DNA of 64,000 bases from Rhopalosiphum padi (GCF_020882245.1 NC_083599.1:72771745-72835744); one strand, 5' to 3'. Numbered from the stretch's first letter, positions 36,271 through 50,060 are shown. Notes: generated by a model not told the origin, from the sequence alone. Translations and numbers: made by a program.

Positions 36271-38302
36271 ATGGAGAATATCGCAGACGACGAAGATTTA
36301 ATTAGGTTTGCATTAGAAATACCTATTGACAGTGATGATGAAAGCGGTGAATCTGATGACGAGTGTTTTATTGATTATGATCCAATAGTTGACAATAACT
36401 ACAGTCAAAACGATTTTATAGAACAAGCTCCGTCTACAATCACTGCAAGTATTCAAAATCAAAATAATATTATAACTCCAAATATTGAACAAATATTTAT
36501 ACAACCTTCGGATACAATCGATTTTGATCATAATTTATTAGATGGTTTAGAAGATTTAATACCTTTAATAAACTCTGAAGCATTAACCTCACCTGAACAA
36601 CCACGTAGACAAAATAGACAAACTCAAACATCTAAAACTGCACCAAATAATATTCAAATTCAACCTCCAGTCGTTAGTTATAAGGATATAAATTGGAAAA
36701 AAGGAAATTTGATTTTAAATAAAAATGTCACTGAGTTTTTAGGAAATTCAAGTTTGCCAATTGAAATCAGACATTTAATTTCACCATTAGATTTTTTTAG
36801 TTTTTTTTTTGATGACGAACTATTAGACTCAATTGTTGAGCAGAGTCTATTGTACAGTGTAGAGCAAAATATAAACAACACATTTCGGTTTACCAAAAAT
36901 GAACTAAAAAAATATTTAGGTATTGTTGCTTTGATGTCACTTGTACATTTACCTAATACAAGAAGCTATTGGAATTGTGTGCTTGGAAATACAATGATTC
37001 AGGAAACTATGAGTTTAAAGCGATTTGAACTTATTTGTAGGTACTTGCATTTCAATAATAATGAAACCGTGTTGCCCGTGTCACATAAAAATTACGATCG
37101 TCTTCATCGAATAAGGCCCGTGTTAGATCATATTAAAAAAATGCAATTCAATTCCTATTGAAGAAAATTTGTCAATAGATGAGCAGATTTGTCCTACCAA
37201 GGCCCGTAGTTATTTAAAACAATATTTGCCACTAAAACCGCACAAATGGGGCTATAAGATTTTTGTTCTGAGTGGTGTATCTGGCTTTTCATATAATTTT
37301 GAAGTTTATTCAGGCCTGGAGAATAACCCTGATCAAAGACTACAAAATGAACCTCATTTAGGAGCGTCAGCGAATATTGTAGTCAGATTAGCACGTATTA
37401 TTCCTAAAAATCAAAACTATAAACTCTATTTTGACAACTACTACACCACTCTAGCTCTTGAGGTTTACTTAAAAAAAAATGGTATATACAGTTTGGGCAC
37501 ATTACGAAGAAATAGAGTTCCTGGCCTCATTTTACCGGATGAAAAATATTTAAAAACGAAACCTAGAGGGTTTTCTTCTGAATGCTTGGCGGAAGTCGAC
37601 GGAGAGGCTGTTACAGTGGTAATTTGGAAAGATAATAAATACGTTACACTACTTTCAACTTTATCAGGAAAATTACCAGAAACTGAAGTCAAACGCTTTG
37701 ATAAAAAAAACAAAATTCGTAGTATAGTGCCATGTCCAAACATCGTTGGTGTTTACAACAAACATATGGGTGGTGTAGATTTATTGGATGCTCATATAGC
37801 CCGATATAGAGTAGGAATGAGGTCTAAAAAATGGTATTTTAAAATATTTTATCATTTCTTTGATGTTGCGATGGTTAATGCGTGGATTTTGTACAAAAAA
37901 GTTAACAGTGATGAAAAGTATATGCCACTAAAAGATTTTCGTCAAGAAATAGCCGTATCATTGTGCAAAATTGGAGAAAATCTAACACCAACCAGAGGGA
38001 GAAAACGAAAAGAACCGGAACAAAGTGAAAAAAAAAAACGAGGTGATAAGTCTAATTTGTTTAGATTATTAAATATAAATAAACAAGTATTATTATTTTT
38101 TCTAGGATATCAAACATTTAAGCCACCAAGAGACGTACGGTTGGACATGATTGCACATTTCCCAAAAATAACCGACAAGAGAGAACGCTGCAAAAATAAT
38201 GGTTGTGGCAAAAAAACCTCAATTATGTGCCGAAAGTGCAAAGTGTACTTATGTTTAAATAAAACAAATGACTGTTTTTATGATTATCATTGTCCACAAT
38301 GA
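36271..38302 (+). pseudogene. piggyBac transposase with one frameshift
   Basis: The first frame runs from the ATG at 36271 to 37161 and the second continues to the TGA at 38300-38302; they overlap at a run of seven A around 37136-37142, where one extra base explains the shift. The N-terminus is acidic (SDDESGESDDE). The second frame carries the catalytic Asp positions in NLSIDEQ, YFDNYYTT and MGGVDLLDA, and a C-terminal cysteine-rich domain (RCKNNGCGKKTSIMCRKC) that binds the ends. Total is about 675 residues, in the family range. With only one homopolymer slip, this copy may be young, or the slip may be a sequencing error. Confidence 0.93.
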
Positions 38303-38480
38303 TAAACATTTTTATATTATTTACCTACTACTTTTATAATAATATAGTGTTATAAGTTTTTATAATTTTTTAATGAATAAAAAATATCAATATTGCAAAT
38401 CAAATAATGTACTTAGTAAAAATTATAATTGTAGTTAAAAAAAATTGTTTGAATAAAATACTCATCTCCGTATGCACAAT

Positions 38481-38496
38481 GTTCCATATATGGAAC
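38481..38496. repeat. piggyBac subterminal palindrome 3
   Basis: GTTCCATATATGGAAC, a perfect palindrome about 130 bp from the right end, in the same context as copy 1 (GCACAAT before, AATT after). Confidence 0.65.
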
Positions 38497-38702
38497 AATT
38501 TAAAAATTTCGAAATTTCAGCAAAACAAAAACTTAAAAAATTTTTTTTTTATTTTTCCTAGTTTAGTGAAGTATACACAAAACTCATATTTTTTTTTTGA
38601 AGGAAAAAAAAAATCGTGCAGTGTAGGGTTAAACTAATTTTAGTTTTGTCAAAACTTAACGTCTTTTGAGCTCAAATTGACGGCAGTAGCGAGGCCCCTT
38701 AA

Positions 38703-41700
38703 GTATCAACATATAAGCTATTGTTCAAATGTTAAAATTGTTTTAAATTAGTATTCTTTAAATATAATTATTTAGCTAGTATTTGAATTTTGTTTTATGT
38801 TATAAATTTATAAATTTATTATAACTAGGGCCCGGATTTTTAAATGACCTTAAAACCATACAAATATGCTCTAAAAATAGCAAAAATGACCCATTAATTT
38901 TTTTTTATAAAATTTAGTAAATTTGAAAAATTGAGTTGATGTGGCGATGATGTTGATACGTATATCTTTTGGGGCAGTATTATTCATTCTAAATATCCAT
39001 TTACCCGATAAACCTATTGAACAAAAATAACTTAAATATCAAGAAGAATTTATCTTTGGATAATATTTTAAATAAGCTAAATCTTACCTAATAAAACTCA
39101 TTACTAAAAAGTTACCTAATGATTGTGGTTTCTCAATTATTGGTCTCAGTGAAATTCAAAAGCACAAATCGTCTATTTTATAGACCAAAAGCGTAAATTC
39201 GTTTAGTGCTTTTGTACCTCAATAATGGGATAGAAGCACAAAAATAAATAAATATTTCTTAAATAGGTATATATTTTTATACTTCAAAAACAATGATCGA
39301 CTTAAGTTGAAGTTTAGTATTATAATAATCGTTTTTCATGTGCTTATCTCAAAAATAATCTGTAACTGAAACTAGTATGCTACCTAATAATTACATACTA
39401 ATTTTATAATAAATTCAATATTATCGGGGAAAAATCAATTGATCATGATAATGACTTTAACTTTACTATACTAAAAAAAAAACAAATCATAATATTATAT
39501 ACTTGGTGATATAGACTAACAGATTGTTTCCACTCAAAATCGTTTTTCGTATACATGCAACGATACATCAATGAATTCAAATTTAACACATCTATAATAG
39601 TAATCAACTGAATGTTTAATGTGCCTACAGCAAAGCGGTATCCACTTTCCTACCTCTTTTCTATCATAATTTAACGTTATTTTATTGTAATAATGAGTAC
39701 AGAAGGGTCAATGATCCGTCATAAAAACGGAGGGCAACTACTATGCGTGCGGGCGTGTTAGTTATGATTCTTTTGTAAGGCGTCGAGGAATGTCGTGGGT
39801 GATGTGTAGGGCGTGTCAATCGATGAAACACACAAAGCGATTTACCATGCATGCTTATTTCCATTTTCCTCCTAACAGTACATTATTTAATGAAAAAATT
39901 TTGGAAAATTATGATGCACTTGATTCAAAATTTATACGAGTATTTTCTCAGTTATTAAAAATGATTATAAGTATTAAAAGAAATAATCCTTAAAATTGGT
40001 TTTACAAAAATATAAATAGATGAAATATTGGATAAAATATCTATTTAATATACTTGGCTATTTTTATAAATTATAAATATTGATGGATTATTAAAAATTA
40101 CAACAAATTATCACGGCCCCAAACCCATTATAATGAGCCTATTATGTTTAGTACACAATTAAATTAATTAAATAACTACAGGTTCAAATATTGATTTCGA
40201 TGTGCCGAAATATTTAGAAAAATTATCTAAATAATTTACCGTAGAAAGGGAGAATTCTAATTTGCAAAACAAACTTTGTATCTCCACAAGAAAATTCTTA
40301 AGTAAGACGAAAATCTCAAGAATTTGTAATTATGATCTTAAAATTTAAATATATTTCAAATTAACAAAATTAGGTGTATATAGGACAAGGCGTATACAGT
40401 GGTCAGTAGGTATAGACCATGTTATGGATATCATTGACACAGCAAGTTGTACACCGTTTAGGGGTTTATTTTCTATATTATTGGCGTGAGTGCATATTAT
40501 TAACTATTATCTTACTACTGCTTACTATTTTGTGTATCATGTAGGTATATATGGTATATTCATGAACGCACTTTGGTTTTTGGTTGTAATTCCTGCTATC
40601 TTCGATATGAAAATGTGGTGATTGCAGATATGTTTTGATGGGATTGAGTTCAATTGCAATTCGATAATGTAAATCGATTTAATTAATTGTATTACCTATA
40701 ATATAATGACATACTATATCCGCTGTTAGGTTAATTTTATGGTATCGAGTACCTATTTATCTACAACAAACTCTCAAGTGTTATGATTGAGACCAGGTAT
40801 CTAGGTCAAACATCGTTTATGTAGATACCTACCTATATTAATACTATTAGAAAAAAATTCTAACATTCTGATTCAGTGAGAGGAGGGGAGCACGATGTAA
40901 TATACGTTGAATATCGATCATCTAATATTAATTCTACTGTAACTTAAATTTAATTTTATAAAATTATATTACCTTTGTTATCTGATAGGTACCACCGCGT
41001 AATTCTGTTGGAGGTGGATTGAAATTCATGACTGCCTTATTAAGAATATATTTAAAAATATTAACACTTTCGTCACAGACACATTTACCCATTTATGGAT
41101 AGATAACTTAACTCGCGATCAACTAAAATAATATAAAAACACTTGAACCATGTATTATACTGGTTAAAATTAAAAAAATTAATTAGTGCTTCGGACTACT
41201 GTGTGTGATGTGTGTTAAAATAATAATGGCCGACAACTGTTGTTTTCGTCTCTTCTTTTGTATACGGTTGTAGAAACAGTATCCCCTCTATTTTCGACGT
41301 GTATCCGTGGCCGTGCGGAACGTTTAGGTTAAGCATGATATATTATACGATACTTCTGTACATTAATAGTGTGTATACGTCATTTTAGAAAGATGTTCGA
41401 TACCGCATAGAATATATTTTGTAGAGTTTCGTAGAGCATTGGTAAATTATAAACCCAGTGATGTATTGTTTAACATAAAATGTGCTTTCACAGAAGTGCT
41501 TATGTTATAATAATAAAAGCAAACGGTTTGTCGACTGCTGTTTACTGAATACTGATACAAAATAATATAAGTATACGACGAGTATGAGTATTGTTGACGC
41601 TTGTTCATCGCCAATACGATCAGAAAAGAGAAGTAGGTAACAATTTTGACGTTAAGTTATAGTCAAAACGACGTTTAAGAAATTATTTGCTCTCGTTTCG

Positions 41701-42240
41701 TGACGAAAACGTGTTCATAATAGTCGTGGGCATAAGAACTTTTTTTCACACCGGTGTGTAACAATATTAAAAACTATCATTCAGTAAACAAAAAAATAAT
41801 GGTTCTCACTCAGCTTGAATTAACTATTTTCTTGCAGCTCTTGTTATCATTATCAGATACAAGTACTACTTCTTATACGATTATAATATATCCACGTATC
41901 ATCGTACATTTAAAGGTTATTAACTAAAAACAAAACTGGATCACTGAGTATACGCCGTATCGAGATTGGTAAATTAGGTCTCGAATGACATTTTATCGGT
42001 TTATTAGGACCGAAAATAAAGGTAGTCGGTAAATCGGGCGTAACACGATTGCGCATCTTTTACCTTTTTTCTTTGAGTAAACACAAATATTTAATTAAAA
42101 AAATGTACCAAGATTAATAATAACGTAATATCACTAATATGTATAGTATAAAAAATAAATAAAAATGAAAATAATATACTTATACATATAAGTATATAAC
42201 CGTCATAAGCTCGTAACCTTCCATAACCCATGTCCATTGT
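38703..42240. other. Long AT-rich region, no gene recognised
   Basis: About 3.5 kb. A stretch at 38828-38900 (GGGCCCGGATTTTTAAATGAC) looks like a dispersed repeat, but no ends were defined. The frame at 39790-39993 has no domain. A part at 41210-41340 is richer in CG. Nothing else was supported. Confidence 0.4.
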
Positions 42241-43773
42241 TCAGTTCCCACTCGTAACGTGTCTTACTGTTTTGACATCCGAGTTTGAGACCATCTTCTG
42301 ATTTCTGTCTAACAGGTAAGTATCCATTATAATACGTTATATTTGCAATCGTGATGTTTTTTGATGAATTGAAAGCTTTATTTGTACATTATAAATTAAT
42401 TCATTTACTTAAGTCTGATAGTTTCACAATCATTTAATTGCTTGTTATAATTTAAAAGGCATGTCAATAAGAAACATATAGTTGTAATTTCTAAAACATT
42501 TCCCAGTGTACAAAGTGGTAGCTGTGTACAAGAAAAATCTAATATGGCCACAAGTGTAGAATATTCTACTAGAGATAGTATTAATAATTATGATGAACTT
42601 AAAGATACATTTAACTTTGGAAAATCTGCAAAAGAATTGTATGAATCGATTTTAAAATTAATTGTTAGTTTATATATTAATAACAATTTCAATAATAGTG
42701 GTGTGCTTTATAATCAGTTGTCAGTTGGGGATGACAGAAAATATTTTGAAACCTAGAGCCTCCATTCTTAAACGTATGGTTAAAAATAATATATCAGAAC
42801 CTATATTAGTTTCTAATTTTAATAGGCTTTAGGGATTAATACTAGATCCATTCCATTTAATTATTGTATTACAGATTATCACTTCAATAATTGGTTTACA
42901 AGCAATAACTTGTTATGCAATTTTCAACAGGTAGGTAACTATTAATAATAAAATTTGCCCTGTTCCTTATAGTGATGAGGTTTGTTACATTGAAAAAGTA
43001 ACTAAAGGTCTCTCTTGCCATTACAATTCCAATTAAAACAATTTTTCGAACATGGTAACAATTTCCAAGCAAGTTATGACAGACTAGTGAATTTCTAAAA
43101 CTTTAAAATTATGGAAACAAAAGGCATCTCAATATGAAGGGAAAATAGTTTTTCCATACTTTTTGTACATTGATAATTTCTAGAAAAATTATCCACTATA
43201 GGATCTCGTGCTACATATCAATCTATTGCAGCCATTTACTATAGTTTTACTTTTATTAAAAATGGTTCTAAACTATCAAATATAATTCTAGCTGCATTAA
43301 TTAAATCAGTTGACTTTAAAGAATTTGGAAATTATCCATGTTTTTTGCAAATAATTGATGAAATTAATTACCTTGCTAATGAAGGAATAATTATTACAAT
43401 TGAACTTAGTGACTTTAAAGTTTATTTTATCCTTGGATTAAATTTAGGGGATAACGTGGGGTCAATACTATACTTGAATTTAATAAGTCATTTACTTTCA
43501 ATTATTATTGCCGGTGTTGTAAGACTCATAAAACTATTACAAATAAGCGTTGTGAAGAGGATAACTCATCTACGCATTATTCTAATAATTATACTTACAA
43601 GATGTAGCCAAAAAATGTATAAAAACTCAATTTTAAACTCTATTGAACATTTTTATGTCATAGAAAATTATTGTGTAGTTATTATGCACAATATTTTTTA
43701 TGTCATTATGATATGTGTCATATTATTAAATATTATACTAACACAGCACAGATTATTTCTTTGTGCACTATAA
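42241..43773 (+). pseudogene. Uncharacterised multi-exon gene family, decayed
   Basis: A possible leader exon ends at 42315 before GTAAGT; an acceptor at 42506 leads to an ATG at 42544 and MATSVEYSTRDSINNYDEL. Later pieces are out of frame with each other: GSRATYQSIAAIYYSF near 43205, then LQIIDEINYLANEGI and YFILGLNLGDNVGS near 43345-43465, and in the next frame FNKSFTFNYYCRCCKTHKT near 43480-43540 with a C-x2-C pair, then ENYCVVIMHNIF near 43665-43695. I recall this order (ILGDNLG, then a C-R-x-C-x-x-H-K motif, then MHDIFEG) from a large uncharacterised family in aphids and other animals. Several frameshifts and stops show it is dead. Confidence 0.5.
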
Positions 43774-46700
43774 ATTAACAAAAAACTAATTTTAATTATG
43801 GACCAATTTAAGTTAGTAATATATCTCCTGAAATTACTGAATAACATTTAAACAAATGTCATTTAAAGATGTCAGCTAGAGAAATTATGACATTTGGCAA
43901 TTTTATTTAAGATTTGTTAAGATAATTGATATGCTTCTATCATACAAGTTTACTGAAGGCAAAATTGAAATCTTAAACAACTAATACATCAGTATAGCTC
44001 TAAGTATGTAAGGCTATTTTGATACATTAAAGCCTAAGTATCATTTCATAACACTATTACACTATTACTATTACTCGATATTCAGGACCTCCAAGACATT
44101 ACTGGTTTTTTTGCTTTGAGAGGAAACACAAGGAACTTAAACTTATGCACGTACCACATCATCACAAAAAAGTATTATGTTGTCTTTAGTAAAAAAATGT
44201 TCATATAAATTTGCTTATATTTTACTACAACCTATTGATACTCTGCACACCGTCTTGAAACAAAGACATTGTATAAGCTTATATTTAAATACTATACATA
44301 CCAACATTTCTCTTACCACATCTGGCACATCTGTTTTTTATTGTTATAATAAAATGGAGTTCATTGAAACGGTTAACAAAATTTATTGAAGAAATTAATT
44401 CACATTTTGAATAATTTGAAGTAGGTAAAGATAGAACCATTATAAATAATTGTTTGACTTTTAAATTAGAAGAATTTACTGGACTCCCTATTAACATTAC
44501 ACTAACTTCATCAGGCAGATTAATGATCCGTCTAAAATAATTTTTTTGATAGTTTATATTTTTCCAACCGTAATTCTATGTACATAATAACATTATTTTT
44601 ATATTTGTATATATTAAAAAATCTTTGATTAGTATTTTAGCATTAATTTGGTTACAGTATTTCAATTAAAATAATAATGGATGGACCAGTAATGAATTAT
44701 TTACATTATGTTGTTGATTCAAATTGTATTTATGCTTTGAATTATGCTGTTAATGATACAAGTATTATTTATCCACGTATAATAATATTTAAAAAACATT
44801 TGTCTAAAAAAATAGCAATTTTATAATAAATTATTATCTACCTTTTAATTAACCCCTTAATATAATTTTAAATTTACAATCTTCAACAATAGTCATTCCA
44901 TTTTTACAAGGTTACGCATACCCAGTTGAAAACTTATTAAAAGAGTGGAATTTGAAATGTACTTATCAAATATTACTTAGTAATATTATAATTCACTTAT
45001 ATTGCAATTCTAATAACAATTATTAAATAAATTTGCTTACATCAACATAACTTATTTTAGATGAACTAATTGATTTAAAAATTTTGGCAATTTTAACCAC
45101 ATAAATGAATTTCTGAAAAATTACTTAATTGGCATTAAAATATTATTTTCTAATAACTTAGAAAAGTGGCAAAAATCAAAAAAATCATCTCTTATAACAT
45201 CATTGCATCCAAATTTTTATTTGGATATATTAAATATTATGAATATATATTTGGATTAATGATTAATGACTATTATAAGACAAATTACAAATTTAACAAC
45301 AATTTAAGAACATTGTTGGTTAATAATATCATCAATTATATCATAACTAAGAAAACATCCATATTTGTGGGCCTAGCTAATAGTATTGCTGTTCATATTG
45401 TTGATATATTTCCAACACATAAAAGTTACTATTTTTATTTATTATTATATTTATTCTATTTTACTCGTATTTTCTAAATTTTTAGGATACATATTTTTTT
45501 AAATATGATATAAACATAAATCCTAAGGGTAAGCCGTATGCGAAAATATTAGAACTCTTCGGGAACTTTGAAAACCAGTGGCCCCTCTAGCACTCATTAC
45601 TCATACAAAACCACCGGCCAAACCACTTAATCCCAAACACAATGACAATTTACATTTTGGTAAGTTATTCAGATTTAATATTTGGGTATCCCCCCGATCG
45701 TAATAATTATGATATTTATCTTCATTGAATTTGTATTTTGCAAAACCAGAAAATGATGTAGGTAATTATTGAAAAAATCAAATACGATAATAATTATTCT
45801 TTCCTTGATTTAGAATATAATTGGAGAGCAACAACACATTTTCATTTAAAAAATGTTTAAACTTCAACATCTACTAATGATATATTTAATAACTGGTTCA
45901 ATTATAAATTACCGTTAGGATGCAGACTAGTAATTTTATTACCACACTCTCCCCTACTCTAAAAAAATTTAAGTCTACTGGAAAACAATACAAATACATT
46001 ATTTATAACTTAACAACTAAAATAATATTTTTAAGTTGACAAAGATTTTAACACAATGTTTACTCCAAAATAATCTCTACATTTGAAGAAAATCATAACT
46101 TATTGAATGAAAAAATAAAGGACACTTCAAGCCGATGGTTATTTGAAAGTTTAAACGAATCAACTGTAGTTATAAGTCCAAATATAAACAAATTTTATTT
46201 TTATAGAAAATGATGTAAGACTTTAATATTGCCCGATTTAGGGAAGTACCTGGACGACTACTGACTAGTTACTCAGCTCTAATTTGGAGCGGCCCTCATA
46301 CTTTTTGCTAGTTTATAATTTTTTTTTTGAATACCAACATTTTGTAATTATTTCAATGCAAAATTAAATATGTTTATTTATAGAATCATACAATTTTAAA
46401 AAAGGATGATAAAAATTGTCATAATATTATCTATGATATAAATTTATAAATTAATAATGTATATGTAGAATGTATGTATAAACTATAAATATTATATCTG
46501 TGGTCTTCACTAATAATAATTCTTAATCAAGTAAATGCACTAAGGCTTGGATATAATAAAGTATTGGTATCTTGGAAAATATCAGTCAAAATCTAAATCA
46601 AAATCTAACAATTTAAAATATAGCCAAACAACTTCATTCGAAGCTTAAAAATCAAAACTGGTGTTTTGACCGTAGTATGGAACTTAATTTTATAAAGAAT

Positions 46701-47089
46701 TAATAGCATTTACAAGGACTTACAATCATCCAAAATTAATGTCTCAACTATAGTTCCTCTTTATATTTCATTAATTGATTTTATTCAAGGTGTCCAGGAA
46801 GATTTTGCAATATATGAAGAGGAAGTATTCAGACTTATACTTTAGACATAACTTCAGATTATTCATGACAAAGAAAAGTGAAAGTACCAAAACTAAAAAC
46901 ATTTGGATGATACAAACAGTCAATGTATCGACTTAACGTCCAGAAAACATTTTTTTTAAATACATATTATGTTATATGTGATAAATAAATTGTTGAACTT
47001 AAAAAAAAATAGTGCTTACTTAGAAATAGAAAAAAAGGTAAGTTTTTTTATTCAAAAGCAATATGAAAAAGTCAGATATTATCAAAAAT
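43774..47089. other. AT-rich region with scraps of decayed coding sequence
   Basis: Short frames at 44400-44523 and 45166-45477 have no recognisable domain. Part of 46540-46960 may belong to the hAT remnant that follows, but I could not trace it with confidence. No structured repeat was found. Confidence 0.35.
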
Positions 47090-47490
47090 AGGTACCTACA
47101 TCAAATGTTTGGACCTTTTTCCTGATGACTTGGATAAAGAAATCTTTTTTGATGAAGTGCTACAATTCTAAGAGTTAAAAATGTTATTGTTTGGCGATGA
47201 TAAGATTATAGTCTATATATGATCCTTAATACCAACTTAAATATCTAAAATTAATGAACATAAAGCATACATTTCTCAATATTGAAACTGTTACAAATCT
47301 ATTTGACCATGCCTTGTAAAAATTGTAGCAGCAAACGATCTTTCTCAACATTAAAACTCGATTGAGATCATGTTAATCTCAAGATAGGCTTAATAATCTG
47401 ACTATACAACAATAGAACATGAAATAACAAAGCAAGTATCACATGATGAGTTTTCGAGAGACCCTAGTAAAAAATTAGTATAATTAAGTG
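47090..47490 (+). pseudogene. hAT transposase, C-terminal remnant
   Basis: Scattered frames read FPDDLDKEIFFDEVLQF near 47118, MPCKNCSSKRSFSTLK near 47311-47355 and IEHEITKQVSHDEF near 47414-47455. The 'C...RSFS-x-LK' and 'SIEHEI' patterns are those of the hAT dimerisation domain of ZMYM/TTF-type hAT transposases. Stops and frameshifts separate the pieces. A compositionally odd stretch with C runs (47600-47720) downstream could hold the element's end. Confidence 0.55.
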
Positions 47491-49829
47491 TAGCATGTAA
47501 CTTAAACATAGATAAAATAAAATATACATTTTTGAATAAAATAATTAATAACTTTACAACTTTATTTTTGTGCCGTTAAAATTTGGCGCCCAGGGCAAAA
47601 TTAAAAATATACGCCCCCCTATTTTATTTATCATTAAGCATTTCATGCATTTCAATTTTTTTGGCGCTCCTTTAAACCATGCCCCCTAGCCTCCCCCCCT
47701 ATGGCACAGCTCTGACTTTATATAAGGCCTCTTTTTACTTAAGTCCCTGGCCTCAAAATGTGTAAATCGATCTCTGGACTTAAGTATTAATTTAATAAAT
47801 ACTAAATAGCATATACTTGATAAAATTTTTAACAGACAATAATTGTTAAACTGTTCTTAAATCTTATTTTGTAGAGACTAGATAGATGGTAATTATACTT
47901 GTATTGTACCATTTAAAATATAATTATATTATGTTTGTGTTAAAAATAAATTATAATATTTCATATGGGAAAAACACAATTATATTTTATTTATTACATG
48001 CCATCTTTATACCAACATCAAAATAAGTCACTAGGGATCATACAGGCAAAAAATATCAGACAAAACATTCAATCAAAGATTCACAGAATAGCTTCATTAT
48101 ATTTTAAAATTCAGTTTGAGAAGTAGAAGAATACATTTCATTGTAGCGAATTATCTCCAATACGGCCTTTTATTATGGTAGTTGGTACTCCTGTGAACCC
48201 ACAAGAATTTGTTGTATTTTTTGACTCTATAAAATATAAAGTTTTTTCTATTTTACATGCCATAACATGCCATAACATGTAACATTTAAATGTTTTCATC
48301 TATTTAATTTAGAATATCCATCAATACCAAGTTTGATGTTCCATGTCACACTCTTAGACAAATAATGCCAGTTATAAAAAATTAATAATATGCATTTTTA
48401 ACTTTTTTCAACTGTACATATATACAATTTTTTAATTTAGTAAATTCAATTTTGTTTTTAATTTTAAGCATTAAGCTTTAAATAATTTTAATTCCTTGTA
48501 ACATACTTAATAGTGTTGTATTGCAATTTATTATTCAGACCAATATTTTATTATTTACACACAATGCACTATACCGTGTTAGTATATTAGTATATATTTT
48601 AATTTAAAATAATTTAAACAAAAGGAAGTGCGATCACTGGATGGCTTCTTCCCTCACCCTATTCATGTTTTTTTTAATATAATGTAGCACATATTCTTAT
48701 TATGCCTTTGGGTATAGATTGTATATTTTCTAATAAAAATAAAAAAAAAAAAAAATTTAAAATAATGGCAGGAAATACAATTAAAATGTAACACAATATT
48801 ATAGTCCTAATTCCTAATTATTAACAATAAGTACCTAGTTATTGTTAATACCTAACTATTTGAATAATTCTAAGAACAACAATTTATACTGATTGATTCA
48901 ACAATATCAGAAGTTGCAACAAGTATTGTCAAATTGACAAAAAAAATCTTGTTGGTTCTATATTAACAAGATTATTGTCAATCTAACATAGTTTTTTTTT
49001 CAATATGATTATTGACTGTGATTTTTGGTGCGGGACTCAACTTACTACTTTAAAAAGGGTGCATATTATAATTACCTCTCTAAGTAAAAAAAGTTAATAA
49101 TTTTTATACAAATTGCGAAATTGCCTCTCGATTATATACGAGTCGCCTCTTTTAAATTTTACCGTAAACAAAAAAGATCTAGTAGTACTAGTTGCCTCAT
49201 AAGTCATAATGGAAGGTAATAAATGTTTAAGCGGTTCCGAACATTTTCAAATAATATCATGTATCAACATAATTTGTAATTTCGAAGTCAGAGGATTCAA
49301 TTTTTCCTTCTCATTTATTGACAAAAAAAGTTCAAGCATTCAGCGCACAACCAATGCATGCAAATCTTTCCATAGTACTTAGTTTGAGTCTACATATCCT
49401 AATATATTAGTAGCATGTCATGTGTTTGAAAATCATGTGTTCGAATGTCAAATGTATGATAGATCGTCTATGTAAGATATTTATTATCGATAAATAAAAA
49501 CTAATATGAAAATAAAAAATACATAAAAAATCAAAAAATCGTAAAACTAAAAACTTACATTTTATGATATTCTTCATAGAACCCAGCGTCGGTTATGAGA
49601 GCAATTAGAGCGTCGTCTCACCTAAAATGTTGTAGTAAATAATACTCAAAAGTGAACTTCTTGGCTCACTAATAGCACATATTTCGCTAATAATTTTTAA
49701 CATATTTATGATTTTTTTTTTTGAGAAAAATTCTTCTTTATTTCACTTTGATATGAATAATTATTATTTCGTGTTTATTACCAAAAATATCGATTAACCG
49801 ATAAGAAATATACGAATTAATTAGTAAGT
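47491..49829. other. AT-rich region, no gene recognised
   Basis: It contains C-rich stretches at 47615-47710 that look like the degenerate end of a transposon. On the minus strand near 49620-49560 a short frame (DDALIALITDAGFYEEYHKM) follows a good acceptor and could be an exon, but I cannot assign it. Confidence 0.35.
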
Positions 49830-50060
49830 GCGTAAATGAACGCCGGCATTCCAGGAAGCGGCGATATTCCAGTGGCGTCAAAGAGGCACTGTTCAAGTTA
49901 AACGTCGCCGTCGCCTCTGAGTTTGTACATGTGCACAACAATTATACACGTACGCGTATGTACGCGACGGTTAATTAAGTAGAATTACGCATGCGCAATG
50001 ATGAATGATCATCGCGAGGCTCGTTTTTCATCACCGCCGCATTTACTAAAAATAAATTTG
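49830..50060. promoter_or_regulatory. Possible promoter-like CG-rich patch
   Basis: A short CG-containing patch in AT-rich DNA (GCGGCGATATTCC, TACGCGTATGTACGCG, ACGCATGCGCAATG). ACGCATGCGCA resembles an NRF-1-type site. No adjoining gene was identified, so this is weak. Confidence 0.2.

Larger units (their letters stand above)
35642..38628 (+). mobile_element. piggyBac transposon, nearly intact
   Basis: A 2987-bp element with perfect 13-bp inverted ends, CCCTACACTGCAC and GTGCAGTGTAGGG, flanked by TTAA at 35638-35641 and 38629-38632. The target is within a MITE, and the uninterrupted site is visible in the related copy at about 54826-54840 (TTAGTTTAAGATG on the opposite orientation). It encodes one transposase with a single frameshift. 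Three 16-bp palindromes lie near the ends. Confidence 0.97.
35157..38698. mobile_element. TTAA-flanked MITE (copy 1), split by piggyBac
   Basis: The ends are GGGGCCTCGCTACGG at the left and the complement CAGTAGCGAGGCCCC at the right, each bordered by TTAA (35153-35156 and 38699-38702). Removing the piggyBac leaves about 550 bp of non-coding sequence. TTAA duplication with a GGG start is reminiscent of Kolobok-type elements rather than piggyBac, whose ends begin with C. Partial copies are at 22636-23140 and 54762-55095. Confidence 0.85.

Noticed and set aside
45575..47705. Possible hAT ends around the 47-kb remnant (CAGTGGCCCC and the C-rich stretch)
   Set aside because: The two ends do not match as inverted repeats and no 8-bp duplication was found.
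49560..49941. Minus-strand exon-like frames
   Set aside because: Reasonable splice sites but no recognisable protein and no neighbouring exons; insufficient to call a gene.
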